From assembly GCA_038373865.1 (NCBI GenBank), contig JAXGGA010003903.1, positions 1 to 64,000 on the forward strand: a stretch of 64,000 nucleotides of DNA, given 5' to 3'. The notes beneath the pieces are model-generated. The model was given only the letters and a program-made list of their open reading frames with translations, had not been told where the DNA came from and did no database searches. Numbering within the stretch: position 1 is the stretch's first letter; every line of letters begins with the position of its first letter. Shown here one piece after another: positions 20,436 through 31,240 of this stretch. The position numbers were made by a program, and so were the translations under genes. The stretch is from Uloborus plumipes (Eukaryota; Arthropoda; Arachnida; Araneae; Uloboridae).

Positions 20436-21969
20436 CCCTGCGATGCAAAAGTTTAGACTGCAAATATATGAATAAAAAGAAAACTACTCGGCAAAATACT
20501 TTCAAATTTCTACTGCAGGTAGACAGTACGGTCCAAATACGCGTCTGGAGTTTTGAAAAATATAACCAAAAGGAAAATCGGAAATTGCAAAAGACATTTT
20601 TTTTTTTTTTCATTGCTGCAAAAGTTTAGACAAAAGTCAGATTTTGTTCAAATATACCTTGAAATGTGATTAGGGGAGGTAAGGCGTGACTTTTTTCTTC
20701 AACTATAAAGCGCAGAGAGCGTTCAATGAATAATCAAAATCATAAAATCTCTGTAGTTCTCGTATAAAGAAGATGAAAAAGTTTGAAAACCGATATTTGA
20801 AAGTGAACGCATTTTGTTAATTTTTAGTCTTTTAAATCGGTCCTAGTATGGTAATTCATTGTGTTTTACTTCGTAGAGAGCAAATTTAGACATGTGATGA
20901 CATTTTTGAATTTTCAAAAATGCCAAGAAAAACTATATTTATTTAGGATGAAGGAATTGAAAAAACGGCTCGAACTGACAATTCGCCCCGAAATCCTACA
21001 AAACTTCAACTTAAGTCAAAAACAGCTCATGACAGCATAAGTAGATGAATAACTTAATCGAGATGCATAAAAAAACAAAGAATTATGCTTCAACCTTTTC
21101 GGGTATAGCTTCCGAAATATGCCGAATTTTAATGTGAAAAACAGCTCATGTATCATCGTGACTAAAAAACGAATGTTACTTTCGCTGATGAAAATTATTA
21201 AAATTTGGATCGCCTAGATGGATTATAATTCTAGTAGCGTGACTTCAGAAAAGACCCGATGAGCATATGCTGTTCTGCTTTGACTATTAAAATCTGGCTT
21301 CTTTGGAACACTGTGACTGAAAAGACTCACACACAATTCTTTGTTTTTTATGTATTCTGATTGAGTTGTTCATCTACTTATGCTGTCACATGCTGTTTTT
21401 GATCCAAGTTGAAGTTTTGTAGGATTAAGGGGCTAATCGTCAGTTCGAGCCGTTTTTTCAATTCCTTCATCCTTAAGAAATACAGTTTTTCTTAGCATTT
21501 TCGATCAATACGTATGTCAATGTTGCTCTCCACAAATTAAAAAACAATATACTACCATACTAGGACCGATTTAAAAGACTAAAAATAAACAAAGTGCGTT
21601 CACTTTCAAATTTCGGTTTTCAAACATTTTCATCTTCTTTGAACGAGAACTACAGAGATTTTATGATTTTGATTATTCATTGAGCGCTCTCTGTACTTTA
21701 TAGTTGAAGAAAAAAGTCACGCCTTACCTCCACCAATCACATTTGAAGGGATATTTGCATAAAACCTGACTTTTGTCTAAACTTTTGCAACAATGAAAAA
21801 AAAATGTCTTTAGCAATTTCCGATTTTCCTTTCAGTTATATTTTTCGAAACTCCAGACACGTATTTGGGACCATATTGTCTTTTCCTGCAGTAGAAATTT
21901 GAAAGTATTTCGCCGAGTAGTTTTCTTTTTAATGATACATTTGCATTTTGTCTAAACTTTTGTACCGCA

Positions 21970-21972
<3 letters not shown>
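20436..21972. mobile_element. 1537-bp long-inverted-repeat foldback element
   Basis: The arms 20436 to about 21085 and about 21335-21972 are inverted copies (about 640 bp each). The ends read CCCTGCGATGCAAAAGTTTA and, inverted, CACTGCGGTACAAAAGTTTA, with TA at 20434-20435 and 21973-21974. Such ends are typical of mariner/Tc1-derived elements. Arm divergence is modest. The 250-bp loop carries no transposase frame. Confidence 0.8.

Positions 21973-22060
<88 letters not shown>
21973..22060. repeat. (TA)44 microsatellite
   Basis: Eighty-eight bases of uninterrupted TA directly follow the foldback. Together with TA-rich sequence before 19212, they suggest both TA-targeting elements inserted into one ancestral TA repeat. 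Confidence 0.97.
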
Positions 22061-22064
<4 letters not shown>

Positions 22065-23084
22065 GGGCCGGTCTGTGATAAATGCCCGAGCCGGTGCGGG
22101 GTGCTCCATCCGCGGCTGCAGAACATCCTCCCCCCCCCCCCCCAAAAAAAAAGAGATAAAAAAACCTGCCTACAAATTTATGCCCCTAAAAACTTCAATG
22201 GGGCACTCTACGTTTTATCAAGTGACCATTTCAAGTGTTTTTGCCAAATCGGCAATCTCATTATCATTGTATTGACAACTAATAAAGTTTTATAAGTAGA
22301 GTTTCTAGCATTATTTTAAATCTACTTTTATCATTATTTTACTACCAATGTATTAAATGTATTATATTTCGTACTTTAACCTTTACTAATCATCAAAAAA
22401 AAAAAAAAAAACAGCGCGGCACCGCCAAGTATTGCCAAAATTGTGGTGACATCACAAAACGTAAGTACTGAAAGAAGTTCAAACCGCACGTGTTAGCTCT
22501 TTGCTTTCTATGGTATTATTTTGACTTTTGGTGTTCTTGTTGTGACTTTACTGTCGAATCATCGAACGAATCGAAAGAATTACTGCCAAGACTTCGAGTG
22601 CTCTGCTTACATAGTTAAATTTATTCACGAGTTCCCACTTTTTTCTTTTTTCCCATAAATGGAGATTAAATTACCACACTTTTACAAAATTGAATACATT
22701 GAAAATAATAAATAAATAAAATAAAATAAACTACTAGTGCATAATTGGTATTTCAAAAAAAAAAAAAAATTTGTTTACTTTTGTGCAAAAAAATGCTCAA
22801 ATTTAGAAAATATATAAATTCTGTAGTTTTTTTTTTTTTTTTCAATTTTTCTTATATTTTTCAATTAAAGTAATGTTTGAAAATTTAGGTTTTTATTAAT
22901 GGAAAACAAGTACGCGCAGGAAAATCTAGTGGACACTAGATCGAGTGATAGTAAAATAGAAATTTAGGCCAAAATCTGAATGACTTTATCTTAATGATTA
23001 CAACTATCCTGGATTCGTGGAAATAAAAGTAGAATGAAATAAATATATGATCCTTAAAATCTCCTATAAACATTTTTTTTTTCT
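22061..23084. other. Non-coding interval, possible hAT left end at 22063
   Basis: CAGGGGCCGGTCTGTGATAA directly after the TA repeat resembles a hAT terminus, but no matching right end was found. A C14 run lies at 22130-22143. The remainder is AT-rich with A and T homopolymers and no coding signal. Confidence 0.4.
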
Positions 23085-23220
23085 AATCGTTTGATTTTTT
23101 TTGCCATCGGCCATTGGCATCGGCCGATGGAAAAGGAAAATAATCTGCCATCGGCCATCGGCCAACAATCGGCATCGGCCCATCGGCCAAAAAATGCCAT
23201 CGGTCGAGCCTTATTGAATA
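23085..23220. repeat. GCCATCGGCCGATGG palindromic word cluster
   Basis: Repeated words GCCATCGGCC, GGCATCGGCC and GCCGATGG, many self-complementary, lie in about 130 bases. It is analogous in design but not in sequence to the clusters at 415-517 and 3405-3660. Probably a subterminal region of a transposon; partner end not found. Confidence 0.45.
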
Positions 23221-23724
23221 TTCCAAGTTTTTATTATTAAAAGTTTAGAAATCGAAATAAATGATAAGTCGACGTTTTTTTCGGTCCCTTCAAATTCGAG
23301 TTATCGAGGACTGTATATAGGGTTGGTTCGGGTGTGGGCCACCCCCTTAAAACTGAAATACATATAGTTTTTATACTTTTTTGCTGATCATGCTATATTT
23401 TATCACAGTGATTGGTTTTGCAAGTTGAGGTTCATGGAAAAAATTTTTTGATCGGATAATTTATGGCGAAAAAAATTCCAAAAAAAATTTTTTTTTTGCG
23501 AGTTCAAGCAACATTTTTCAAAGATGTGTTTCGAGGTTAGTTTTTATTATCTTTTCTGTGTTCATTTCGTTTTCTTGTACAGTTTAACATGAAGTACACA
23601 TTGCAATAGGAATTTTTACGCAAAGTATTATTAATAAGTGTTTAAGGGGAGGGGTCCCACTTACCCTGCAGTTTTTGCCTATTAGGGTAAGTTGGCCCCC
23701 TCATAATAATGATGATTTCAAAAT
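23221..23724. other. Non-coding interval
   Basis: AT-rich sequence followed by GGGTAAGTTGGCCCC-type words (about 23640-23700) that resemble ends of some pogo-like elements. No firm boundary could be set. Confidence 0.35.
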
Positions 23725-24783
23725 CAGGGCGAGGACTGCTGATGGTCTTTGAAAAAGGTGAGAAAGGTGACAAATTTCAAAACGAAGGTGACTAAAAGGT
23801 AACAAAAAAGTAACTAAAAGGTGACCGAAAGTAATTTGCTAAGAAACCAAAAAAACCATTATCATTTTTTTCTGACTTTTACCAAAATAGCCTACATATT
23901 ATTTTCAAGACAGATTCCGAACATGAACATGATAGGGCTGGGAAGTAGCAAAAGAAACCATTTTAGGACATATTTTCAAAAAACTTTCAGGGTAAACACT
24001 ATGCAGGGGTGATTGTGCGTTCATAAAAAAATACCTGAAAGTTTTAAAGAGAAAATGTGTGTGTGTGTGGGGGGGGGGGGTTCAAACCAAGGTCCTATTA
24101 CTTAAGTACACTTAATTTTATAGCTATACATATATAATAATTTCCTTTCATAAACTTCGAATAATAGTTTCAAATAAGTTTTAGTCAAAATATTGTGCAT
24201 GCATTTAATTAAATTGTAAAATGAGTAATAAAGTTACTTTTGAGCTGGTGTTGAACAAAATATCTCAAAAAAAATATTTTAAGAAGAAAGCAAAAGTCTA
24301 ACAGAATTAGTTTGCTGTGCAAAAATATTTATAAAGTAATGAAAGTTGCATTTGTTACTAAAAATACGAAAAATCATTGATCTAGATGCAGTACCCATAA
24401 ATCTCCTAATCAGTAAAATATGACCTGAGTCAAAGTTTTCATATTTATTAAGAAAAAAAATCTGAGAGAGTGTCACGCCTGTGATTCATGACCTCTCAGA
24501 TTTTCTCCCAAAAATTACCAAATGTTTATTATCTTATTGAAAGACCAAATCCAGAATGTTTTGCTCTAAAGTTGAGTTGTTGAGTTTTTATGGACCCCTA
24601 AGGGCGCTTTTCCATTTGACGACACGACAACGACGAAAGTCGGACGGTAATACTGTAACGATAAGTACGGTGTCGTGTCGTCTATAGCACTGCTTTTCCA
24701 CTCAAACGATATCGTTTTTCCGAACGGGTCATTTTCCACCGCATTTCATTTCGAAACAGCACTGTGTTCGCACGTATATTATT

Positions 24784-24888
24784 ATGGCTGCTCAATTTAA
24801 CAGATTACGACTACTATATTTGCTTTACCTTCGGAGAAAAAGAAAACAAATTAAGAGACGGTATTGAATGCACGATATTTTTAAATAA
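24784..24888 (+). pseudogene. Harbinger transposase N-terminal remnant
   Basis: An ATG at 24784 opens MAAQFNRLRLLYLLYL followed by a basic run RRKRKQIKRRY, then a TGA at 24865-24867 where these proteins usually have Trp (RRYW). After the stop the frame continues MHDIFK and stops again. The basic stretch followed by YW is the typical N-terminus of insect-type Harbinger nuclease proteins. The catalytic DDE domain is missing. Confidence 0.6.
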
Positions 24889-25055
24889 AGGTACATTGTA
24901 GGCGAGTTTTATACACTTTTCAAGAAATTGCAAAAATATTTTAGGTGATTTTAAATATTTTTACTAAATTTACGAAGAATAGTAAAAATTTAAAATTTGG
25001 ACAAGGTTATTTAACACAAGTAGTTTAATCTAAAGTGTATAATATATTTTTAAAG

Positions 25056-25226
25056 TTACGAACAATGCTCCTTGACCTTATCTGTTTCTTTCTTGACTGT
25101 AGAAGATTTGCCGTCATATTCCTCATCTAAAAATCTAAAAACTTCTTCCCAGGCTTTTTCCCTGTGAATTTTGTTTTTGTATAAAATATTTCGCTTATCC
25201 CATAGATACGGTCGCTGCTCTATTAA
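25056..25226 (-). pseudogene. MADF-domain fragment of the Harbinger accessory protein
   Basis: An open stretch of 56 codons begins LIEQRPYLWDK and continues to HREKAWEEVFRFL and a stop. That is the N-terminal half of a MADF (Myb/SANT-like) domain, with conserved Leu/Ile, Pro, Leu-Trp-Asp and Ala-Trp positions. Harbinger elements carry such a DNA-binding partner of the transposase, and this one lies opposite the transposase remnant inside the same inverted ends. An in-frame stop directly precedes it, so the start is lost. Confidence 0.72.
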
Positions 25227-26193
25227 TTACACAAAGCAGATACGTCAAACTTGAATGCCATAACTACTGTGTTGCTCGTCGAAGAAAGTTCAGAATGAAA
25301 ATTTAATCTTTTTTGAAGCATTAAAAATCGTCTGCGCTACAATTAATGAAACAAAGTATAAAATAATATGATTAAATCTTTTATTGCTACATCTTTTATC
25401 AATCGTCTGCAAATTGAAACTTAGATTTATTAATGCAGAGATGTCGAATTTAAACGCCATTGCTATATTTCGAAGAAAGTAAACAGACGAATGAATATCG
25501 TCCCGATTTTAAAGTCGAGACGAATGCCATCCGACGCGAATGGGACGGCAAACGACATCGTTTGGTCGGAAACGACACAATCGTCTTCGAATCGGGAGAT
25601 GGAAAAGCGCATAGCATATTTTAATGCATTTTGCGTACGCCAATGTCGGAGGACGACAATCGTGCACGCTTTATCGCTGTCGTGTCGGTAAGTGGAAAAG
25701 CGCCCTAAAGATGAAGGTGCTGTATCAAAAATTAAGCGGATTTTCAAGACATGGAAGTTGCCGTGAGCCAAAACTCTTACCAGGAACTGTTTAACTCCAA
25801 TTTTCTTTTCGTATATGGAACATAGAAGGTTGAAACTTTACAAAATGAATGTAAAATTTGTGGTAAGTTGTTGTCGTAAGGTCAGTGAAAGCCCTCAAAA
25901 CAAGGCATTTTTGACGTTTTTGAGGTCCAAAAACAGCTTGTACATTTCAGTTGGCACGGCAAAAGTAGTGTCGTTTGAAAGACCAGTGTAAGCACTTCAA
26001 AAAAAATGTATAAATAACCGAGAAAATACTAGTTAAGGATTCCGGGCTGTTGTGCCGTGGTCTGAATGGTTTTAATCCATACGTTTCGATCGCAACTGCG
26101 GCGGTCATCTTCAGTGGGTGTCGTTGATTAATTTGGCGACTGATGCGAAATTTCGAACTGCTGCAAGATTTTAAATTGAAAACGCAGCGTCCT

Positions 26194-26605
26194 CTACCTT
26201 CCGGCTCGAGATTGACAGATGACTGGATGCCAAAGCTTGTTAACTTTTACTTCTTCCTCCTTCTTGTTAAAATTATTTGGGTGTTTAAAAATTTCAATGG
26301 CCTCTCTATTCAATCTGGGGAAATAATTTGAAGTCCGTGAAATAATTTTGGCCTCTTTGAATTTTATATCATGGATTCCATTACTGAAAGTGTGCTTCGC
26401 GATCGCCGACTTTTCAGTCTGACCCAGCCGGCAATTTCTCTGATGCTCTTTGATTCTTGTATTAACGCTCCGTTTTGTCGTCCCGATATAAACTAATCCA
26501 CAGGAACAGGGGATCTTATAAACTCCTGCGGCGGACAACGGATCTCTAGCATCTTTCACTGAACGCAGCAGGTCGCTGACTCTATTGCGGAGGGCTTAAA
26601 AACCG
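26194..26605 (-). pseudogene. Penelope-like GIY-YIG endonuclease domain
   Basis: The frame RDPLSAAGVYKIPCSCGL then VYIGTTKRSVNTRI shows the GIY (GVY) and YIG motifs and the CxC pair characteristic of Penelope-like endonucleases, which nick target DNA for reverse transcription. It ends at 26194. It is out of frame with the reverse transcriptase part: the upstream frame reaches a stop at about 26560, while this domain is read after a frame change at about 26595 (NRVSDLLRSVKD lies just before). Confidence 0.85.
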
Positions 26606-27248
26606 TCTTAATATTATGTCGACGTAAAAGTCTTTCAATTCGGTCTGTGACGTCCTCAACGTAGGGAAGGTAGGCTATGGACTTGACCGGTTCTTCTTTA
26701 GGCATCTTTCTTTCAGTCTTGGGGTGGAAAGCTCTCTTAATTTCTTGTTTAGAAAATCCATTGGCATGGAAGACATTAGTAAGGTGGGCAAGCTCATTTT
26801 CAAAAGCAGACGGTTCTCAGATTCTAGAGGCCCTGACGAAAAGTGTTTTTAACACTCCCCTCTTTTGTCGAGGATGGTGATTGGAGTCCTTGTGTAGATA
26901 GCGATCTGTATGTGTTGGCTTGCGGTAAACACAATGGCCAAGGGTTCCGTCTTCCCTACGGCTGACACAGACATCCAGAATTGGTTCGTCATTTCCATGG
27001 CTCCATATGACAAAAGTATCATCAACGTACCTTAGCCAACAGGTTGGCTGCTTTTTGGGGGTGCTGAGAGCCGCGTCTTCAAATTTCTCCATATAAAAAT
27101 TGGCGATAACAGGGCTCAATGGACTCCCCATGGCAACACCGTCCTTCTGCTCATAGATGCAATCATTCCACTTGAAGTACGTTGTTGTTAAGACCAGCTG
27201 GAACAAATCAGAAATGTCAGATGGAAAAACTTCTCGTACACTCTCCAT
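26606..27248 (-). pseudogene. Penelope-like reverse transcriptase, C-terminal part, broken
   Basis: Recognisable blocks: QKDGVAMGSPLSPVIANFYM, the catalytic YVDDTFVIW, then CVYRKPTHTDRYLHKDSNHH and QKRGVLKTL. Between FVIWSHGNDE and PILDV about 25-30 residues are missing relative to the family. The frame then meets a TGA at about 26817 (after VRASRI) and continues EPSAFENELAHLTNVFHANG in the same frame to about 26600. So the copy carries a deletion, a nonsense change and a frameshift and is not functional. Confidence 0.88.
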
Positions 27249-27732
27249 CAGGGCCGCCGTTTGGGGGGGAATACTGGACCTCTAGCACCGGGCCCCGGAG
27301 CTTTAGGGGGCCCGTAAGGGAATGAACATGTTTTTCCAGTTTTAGTGTCAATAATTTCATAAAAAAAAAGAAGCTGTTTTTCAAAAAAAAAATATCGCTT
27401 TCCATTGCTGATCCTCAATATGAAACAATTGCTAGTACAAACACTAATGAATGAAACACGCTTGTGCAAAGGAAATTGCACCGCTTTTTAAAATCATCTG
27501 GCGATACAAATAACGTGAAAATGAAATCAGGTGCATTCTTTCGTAACTAAAAAAAAGTTTTTCCGAAAAAAATCTTTTTTTCTCTTTTTTTTTTACAATT
27601 GCAAATGGGCTGAAACGACAGGTTAGCAATTCGAAATAAGCATAACGAAAATTATGCAATTTGGGGGGGGGTGTATGGGGGGCCCGACATTAAAATTGGT
27701 ACCGGGTCCCATCGCTGGGAGCGGCGGCCCTG
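27249..27732. mobile_element. 484-bp hAT MITE with perfect 8-bp TSD
   Basis: The ends CAGGGCCGCCG and CGGCGGCCCTG are inverted, flanked by CTCTCCAT (27241-27248 and 27733-27740). Removing it rejoins the Penelope-like frame KEAMESVREVF. The interior has subterminal G-rich and C-rich words but no transposase. Confidence 0.92.
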
Positions 27733-27768
27733 CTCTCCATGGCTTCCTTTCCTCCTGCCAGATCTTCA

Positions 27769-28458
27769 AATTTAAACGTAGACATTTTGATTTTCATAAA
27801 AGACGCAGAATTTCACTGGAAAATTTTAAATTTAATTTTTTAATATAAATATATTTCATTTATTTGTCTCCTAACTAAAGTATCAAAAATCAGAAAAATT
27901 CGATTCTCATATCGGATGCAAATCGATTACATTTTTTAAATGAAGTAATCAAAATCAAAAAAAGATGCAAATAAAATAATTTATTAAAGCAAAAAATACT
28001 CTTAGAATGGCAGTTTTACATTTCTATTCGATGAATATTATTAATAATTATTGGTATAATCATCGAAAATTTGAAAAAGCAAAAAAATTCCAAAGAAAGC
28101 ACAATTAAAAATATTTTATTTTCATGTTCAAAAATACCGGAAATTCGATAAAATATCAAAACACAATCAGCCCTAGTTATATTCAAAGAGTTTTCTTTAA
28201 AATCAATTAAATTAACACCTGAAATTATGAAGTGAAGATAATGACGATGAATGTAATGAACATATTTTTAACAGCTCATTGCAAAATCATCGGCATTCTT
28301 TTTCTTGTTTCTCTGTAAATACAAAGCATAAATGTTCACTAAAAAGTATGGACAATAGAGAATGAGTGAAAATCCCACTTCTATGCAAATCACCAACCGA
28401 ATTTTGTTTCACTGAATTTTGTTTCAAGAAAAAAAAAAATCTGGTATGGACCCCACAC
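27769..28458. other. AT-rich non-coding DNA
   Basis: No coding or repeat boundary recognised apart from sequence near 28441-28458 that belongs to the extended repeat family of 28459-29221. Confidence 0.4.
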
Positions 28459-29221
28459 TACTTCCTTTTACGTGTAAATTTCTTAGTAGTTGCCTTAAGT
28501 GTTAAAAAAAGTGCTTGGAGTGAGTAAGGTAACAATTCAAATATTTACTTCCTTAATCTACCACGAAACAATGCAAAAAATATTTTACAATGGTTATTTT
28601 TCTAAATATTGCTGATTTTAATATCATTTAGTGAATTTTTCGCAAAATATCGCCAATAGCGCCAAGTTGAATCCAAATTCAAAAAATAATTTTTTCGCCA
28701 AATTTGTCGCCAACTTGGCGATATGTCGCCAAGTTGGCGTCAAACACTTGGCGACCAAAATCTTGCGACATGTCGCCAAGTGGTGGCGCCAATTCATATC
28801 ACTTGATTCTGTATTGAAATTAACATTAATTTACCCCCAAAAAAGGGGTAAAAGACCCCTTTGGGAACATTCGAATGCAATCACAAGGGGAGGTGCACAA
28901 CTAGACCCCCCTCAGAGCCTACATACCAAGCTAGAAGTTTTTACGGCACATAGTTTTTGAGTTATGCGAGCCACATACACACATACATCCGCACATACGT
29001 ACATACAGACGTCACGAGAAAACTCGTCGTAATTTACTCGGGGGTGGTCGAAATTGATTTTTCGGCTGTTTGTATATTGTTAGGTACATATGCACGTGCT
29101 GACAGGTCGAAAAAACTACGCGACATTCATTCAGGGGTGAGCAACGTCAAAATTTAGACCGAAATTTGAGTGAAATTTTTTTCGTGATCACAATACTTCC
29201 TTTACTACGTAAAAGGAAGTA
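28459..29221. mobile_element. 763-bp repeat with TACTTCCTTTTACGT inverted ends
   Basis: The left end TACTTCCTTTTACGTGTAAA and the inverted right end TACTTCCTTTTACGTAGTAA match for 15 bases. The interior holds a TTGGCGATATGTCGCCAA cluster (about 28640-28790) and a CACATACATCCGCACATACG-type stretch. Part of it also occurs inverted inside the Helitron-like element (about 3320-3830). No coding capacity; superfamily unknown. Confidence 0.6.
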
Positions 29222-29537
29222 AAAAAGACAAGTATCCTTGGAACAGGTGCACCTGTCTTTTGTTTCTTTTTGAAACGAAAACAGGTGCTTCTAAAGGCTT
29301 TGTTTTATTAATGAGTCACAGTTGAAACACTTTTTTTAATGGTTGAATAACAGATTCTTACCTTTTTTTTTTTTTTTTCAAAATTCTATTTATTTTCAGG
29401 GAAGGAAAAGAATATTCACACTGCTCAAAAATTTTGTTTCTCAAAAATAAATTTTTCTAAAACATATTTCAAGAAAGGTTTAAAAAGGTGACAAAAATTC
29501 CAAAAGGTGACAAAAAGTAAATTTCAAAAGGTGACTG
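29222..29537. other. Non-coding, right subterminal part of the 23725-29550 element
   Basis: Contains a small hairpin around ACAGGTGCACCTGT (29246-29259), a T18 run and several AAGGTGAC words. Confidence 0.45.
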
Positions 29538-29622
29538 AGTCCTCGCCCTGCAAAATGAAAATCAGTTCTGAAGCAATTTCTAAGATGAAATTAAAAATAA
29601 TGATACAGACCTAGAAGGAATT

Positions 29623-29878
29623 GATGGTTCAGCTACAAAAATTGCAAAAGCTGGTAACTATGTATTTGGGAAACTTGCATCAGGAAAAAACCATAAAGAA
29701 TTATTAAGTTCTAATTTTAGAATATGATGCAAATGAAAAAAATTACTGTTAAATTTGATAGAAGAATAGAAATAGCTACACTTTTTATTGGTTTGATGTA
29801 AATGATGTTCGAATTGTGACTGAGGATGAAATGATAATGTTTCTCCCTAAGCAAACTTCAAATAGACGCTGCCATTAA
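29623..29878 (+). pseudogene. Decayed transposon-type coding remnant
   Basis: Protein-like segments appear in successive frames: SATKIAKAGNYVFGKLASGK, then ATLFIGLM, then DVNDVRIVTEDEMIMFLPK. Order and spacing suggest one frame damaged by at least two indels. The VTEDE...LPK end resembles the C-terminal tail of some DDE-transposon proteins, but I cannot name the family with confidence. Confidence 0.33.
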
Positions 29879-30080
29879 CTGTGCTTCCATTTTTTTTTCA
29901 AATAATATATTTTTTCTCAACCAAAATTGATCTCAATCGAATCTATTAAGTTTATTCAACACTAATTTATATGTAAAAGCAAAAAGTATGCCTCACGGTT
30001 TTTAATGAATTTCACAGACACAATTGTTTTGCATTCTGCTTTATAATTTTCTGTCATACACATTTAAATGTAAGTAGATA

Positions 30081-31240
30081 CACTAGATGGCCAAAAGTAT
30101 CCGGACACTTTCAAAAATTTACATTTTTAGATATAACTCGAGAAATAGGTGATCAATTGTTCTTTAACTTTAGTCATACAAAATATATTCTTCACCGAAC
30201 ATTTCCAAGTTGAAATTAAATTACCCTTGCATTTGGGGGACGATAAAAAGGGGGGTCGAAAGAAAAACCGCTTTTTGACCATAACTCTTTGAAAATAGCT
30301 CGGAATAAGCTATGCATTTCAGTAATTAATTAGCATACTATGTATAATTACTGTACAAATTCAAATGAACGTACCACTCTTACTTCCGAAGATATGAAAC
30401 ATTTTTTAAAAAACGGCAATTTTATTTGAAGGGTTTTTGCTCATAACACGCAGAGTTTTTGATCAAACCTTATCAAAACTTCAGGAAAGATGACAAAATA
30501 CAAGAGAAAGAACATACTAAAACGGTTTTTAAAAATATTAAAAATCCGATGAGATATGAACGTTAAAAGGAAATAATTTTGCACGGCGCATGCGCGAAAG
30601 ACAGAAATTTATAACTACAAAAATATTGTAGCCTGGTGTATACTGCATCTTATAAAAAAAGTTTCAGTTGAATATCGTAAAAATTGAAAAAGATATCAGC
30701 GATCTAGTGAGCTGTAATTCATTCATTTGCAGTCAATTCATAAATGGAGAGGGGTTGTTCACAAATAGTGTGGGGACAATCGAGCATATTTTTCAATGTT
30801 AAATTGTATACTGTTTAAAAATTTATATTTGGCATAGAAGTCACATTTCGCCCATTCGGCCAAAAAGACCTTATAAGTAGGTGGCCAAAAGTATACGGAG
30901 ACCCCCTGAAACGTTGATTTTGAACGACGACGAAATAACCTTTATTTTAAAAATAGCTCTTTGTGGACAGACCCTCACTATGTATGTATTGTCTGCGAAT
31001 GAATGAAATACAGCTCACTAGACCGCTGATATCTTTTTCAATTTTCATGATATTCAACTGAAACTTTTTTTATAAGATGCAGTATATACCAGGCTACAAT
31101 ATTTTTGTAGTTATAAATTTCTGTCGTTCGCGCATGCGCCGTGAATTTTTTTTCCTTTTAACGTTCATATCTCGTCGGATTTTTAATATTTTTAAAAACC
31201 GTTTTAGTATGTTCTTTCTCTTGTATTTTGTCTGCTCCTG
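30081..31240. mobile_element. Truncated foldback element (CACTAGATGGCC end)
   Basis: TA then CACTAGATGGCCAAAAGTAT at 30081 is a typical Tc1/mariner-type terminus. A partial copy of the end (GGTGGCCAAAAGTATACGGA) lies at about 30880. Arms at about 30490-30740 and 30985-31235 are inverted copies, so the interior is a long hairpin. The expected right terminus is missing. No transposase frame. Confidence 0.65.

Larger units (their letters stand above)
24602..25705. mobile_element. 1104-bp decayed PIF/Harbinger element with TAA duplication
   Basis: The ends GGGCGCTTTTCCATTTGACG and, inverted, GGGCGCTTTTCCACTTACCG are flanked by TAA (24599-24601 and 25706-25708). A GGG start and 3-bp TAA duplication are hallmarks of PIF/Harbinger. 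Subterminal CGACACGACA and ACGATATCG words recur. It keeps fragments of both typical Harbinger genes, a transposase N-terminus on plus and a MADF-domain protein on minus. The paralogous sites near 58970 and 59990 lack it. Confidence 0.9.
24462..26031. mobile_element. Half copy of the GTCACGCCT foldback family, interrupted by a Harbinger
   Basis: 24462-24598 plus 25709-26027 match the left arm of the palindrome at 58829-60119 (shared words TGTCACGCCT, GACCTCTCAG and GAGTTTTTATGGACCCCTAA). Only one arm is present; homology stops at about 26027, where the Penelope-like element begins. The other copies show the uninterrupted site, which dates the Harbinger as a later insertion. Confidence 0.8.
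26032..27768 (-). mobile_element. 5'-truncated Penelope-like element
   Basis: Reading the minus strand: end of the reverse transcriptase, linker, GIY-YIG endonuclease, then a 3' tail containing words typical of Penelope-like elements (CGATCGAAACGTATGG and CACGGCACAACAGCCC) ending at about 26032. The 5' end is lost near 27768 within the reverse transcriptase. A hAT element (27249-27732) is inserted in it. It abuts the half foldback on its left. Confidence 0.85.
23725..29550. mobile_element. Possible 5.8-kb element with CAGGGCGAGGACT ends, filled with later insertions
   Basis: CAGGGCGAGGACT at 23725 is inverted at 29538-29550 (AGTCCTCGCCCTG). CAAAAT directly flanks both ends (23719-23724 and 29551-29556), a 6-bp direct duplication. 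Both subterminal regions carry repeated AAGGTGAC words (23755-23826 and 29482-29536). Most of the interior is explained by later insertions (24462-27768 and 28459-29221), leaving perhaps 2 kb of original element without a recognised transposase. A CAGGG end suggests hAT, but hAT duplications are 8 bp. Confidence 0.55.

Noticed and set aside
21810..22295. Tyr-Ile repeat proteins on both strands
   Set aside because: Direct translation of the (TA)44 microsatellite.
22063..22300. Complete hAT beginning CAGGGGCCGGTC
   Set aside because: No inverted right end or 8-bp duplication could be located.
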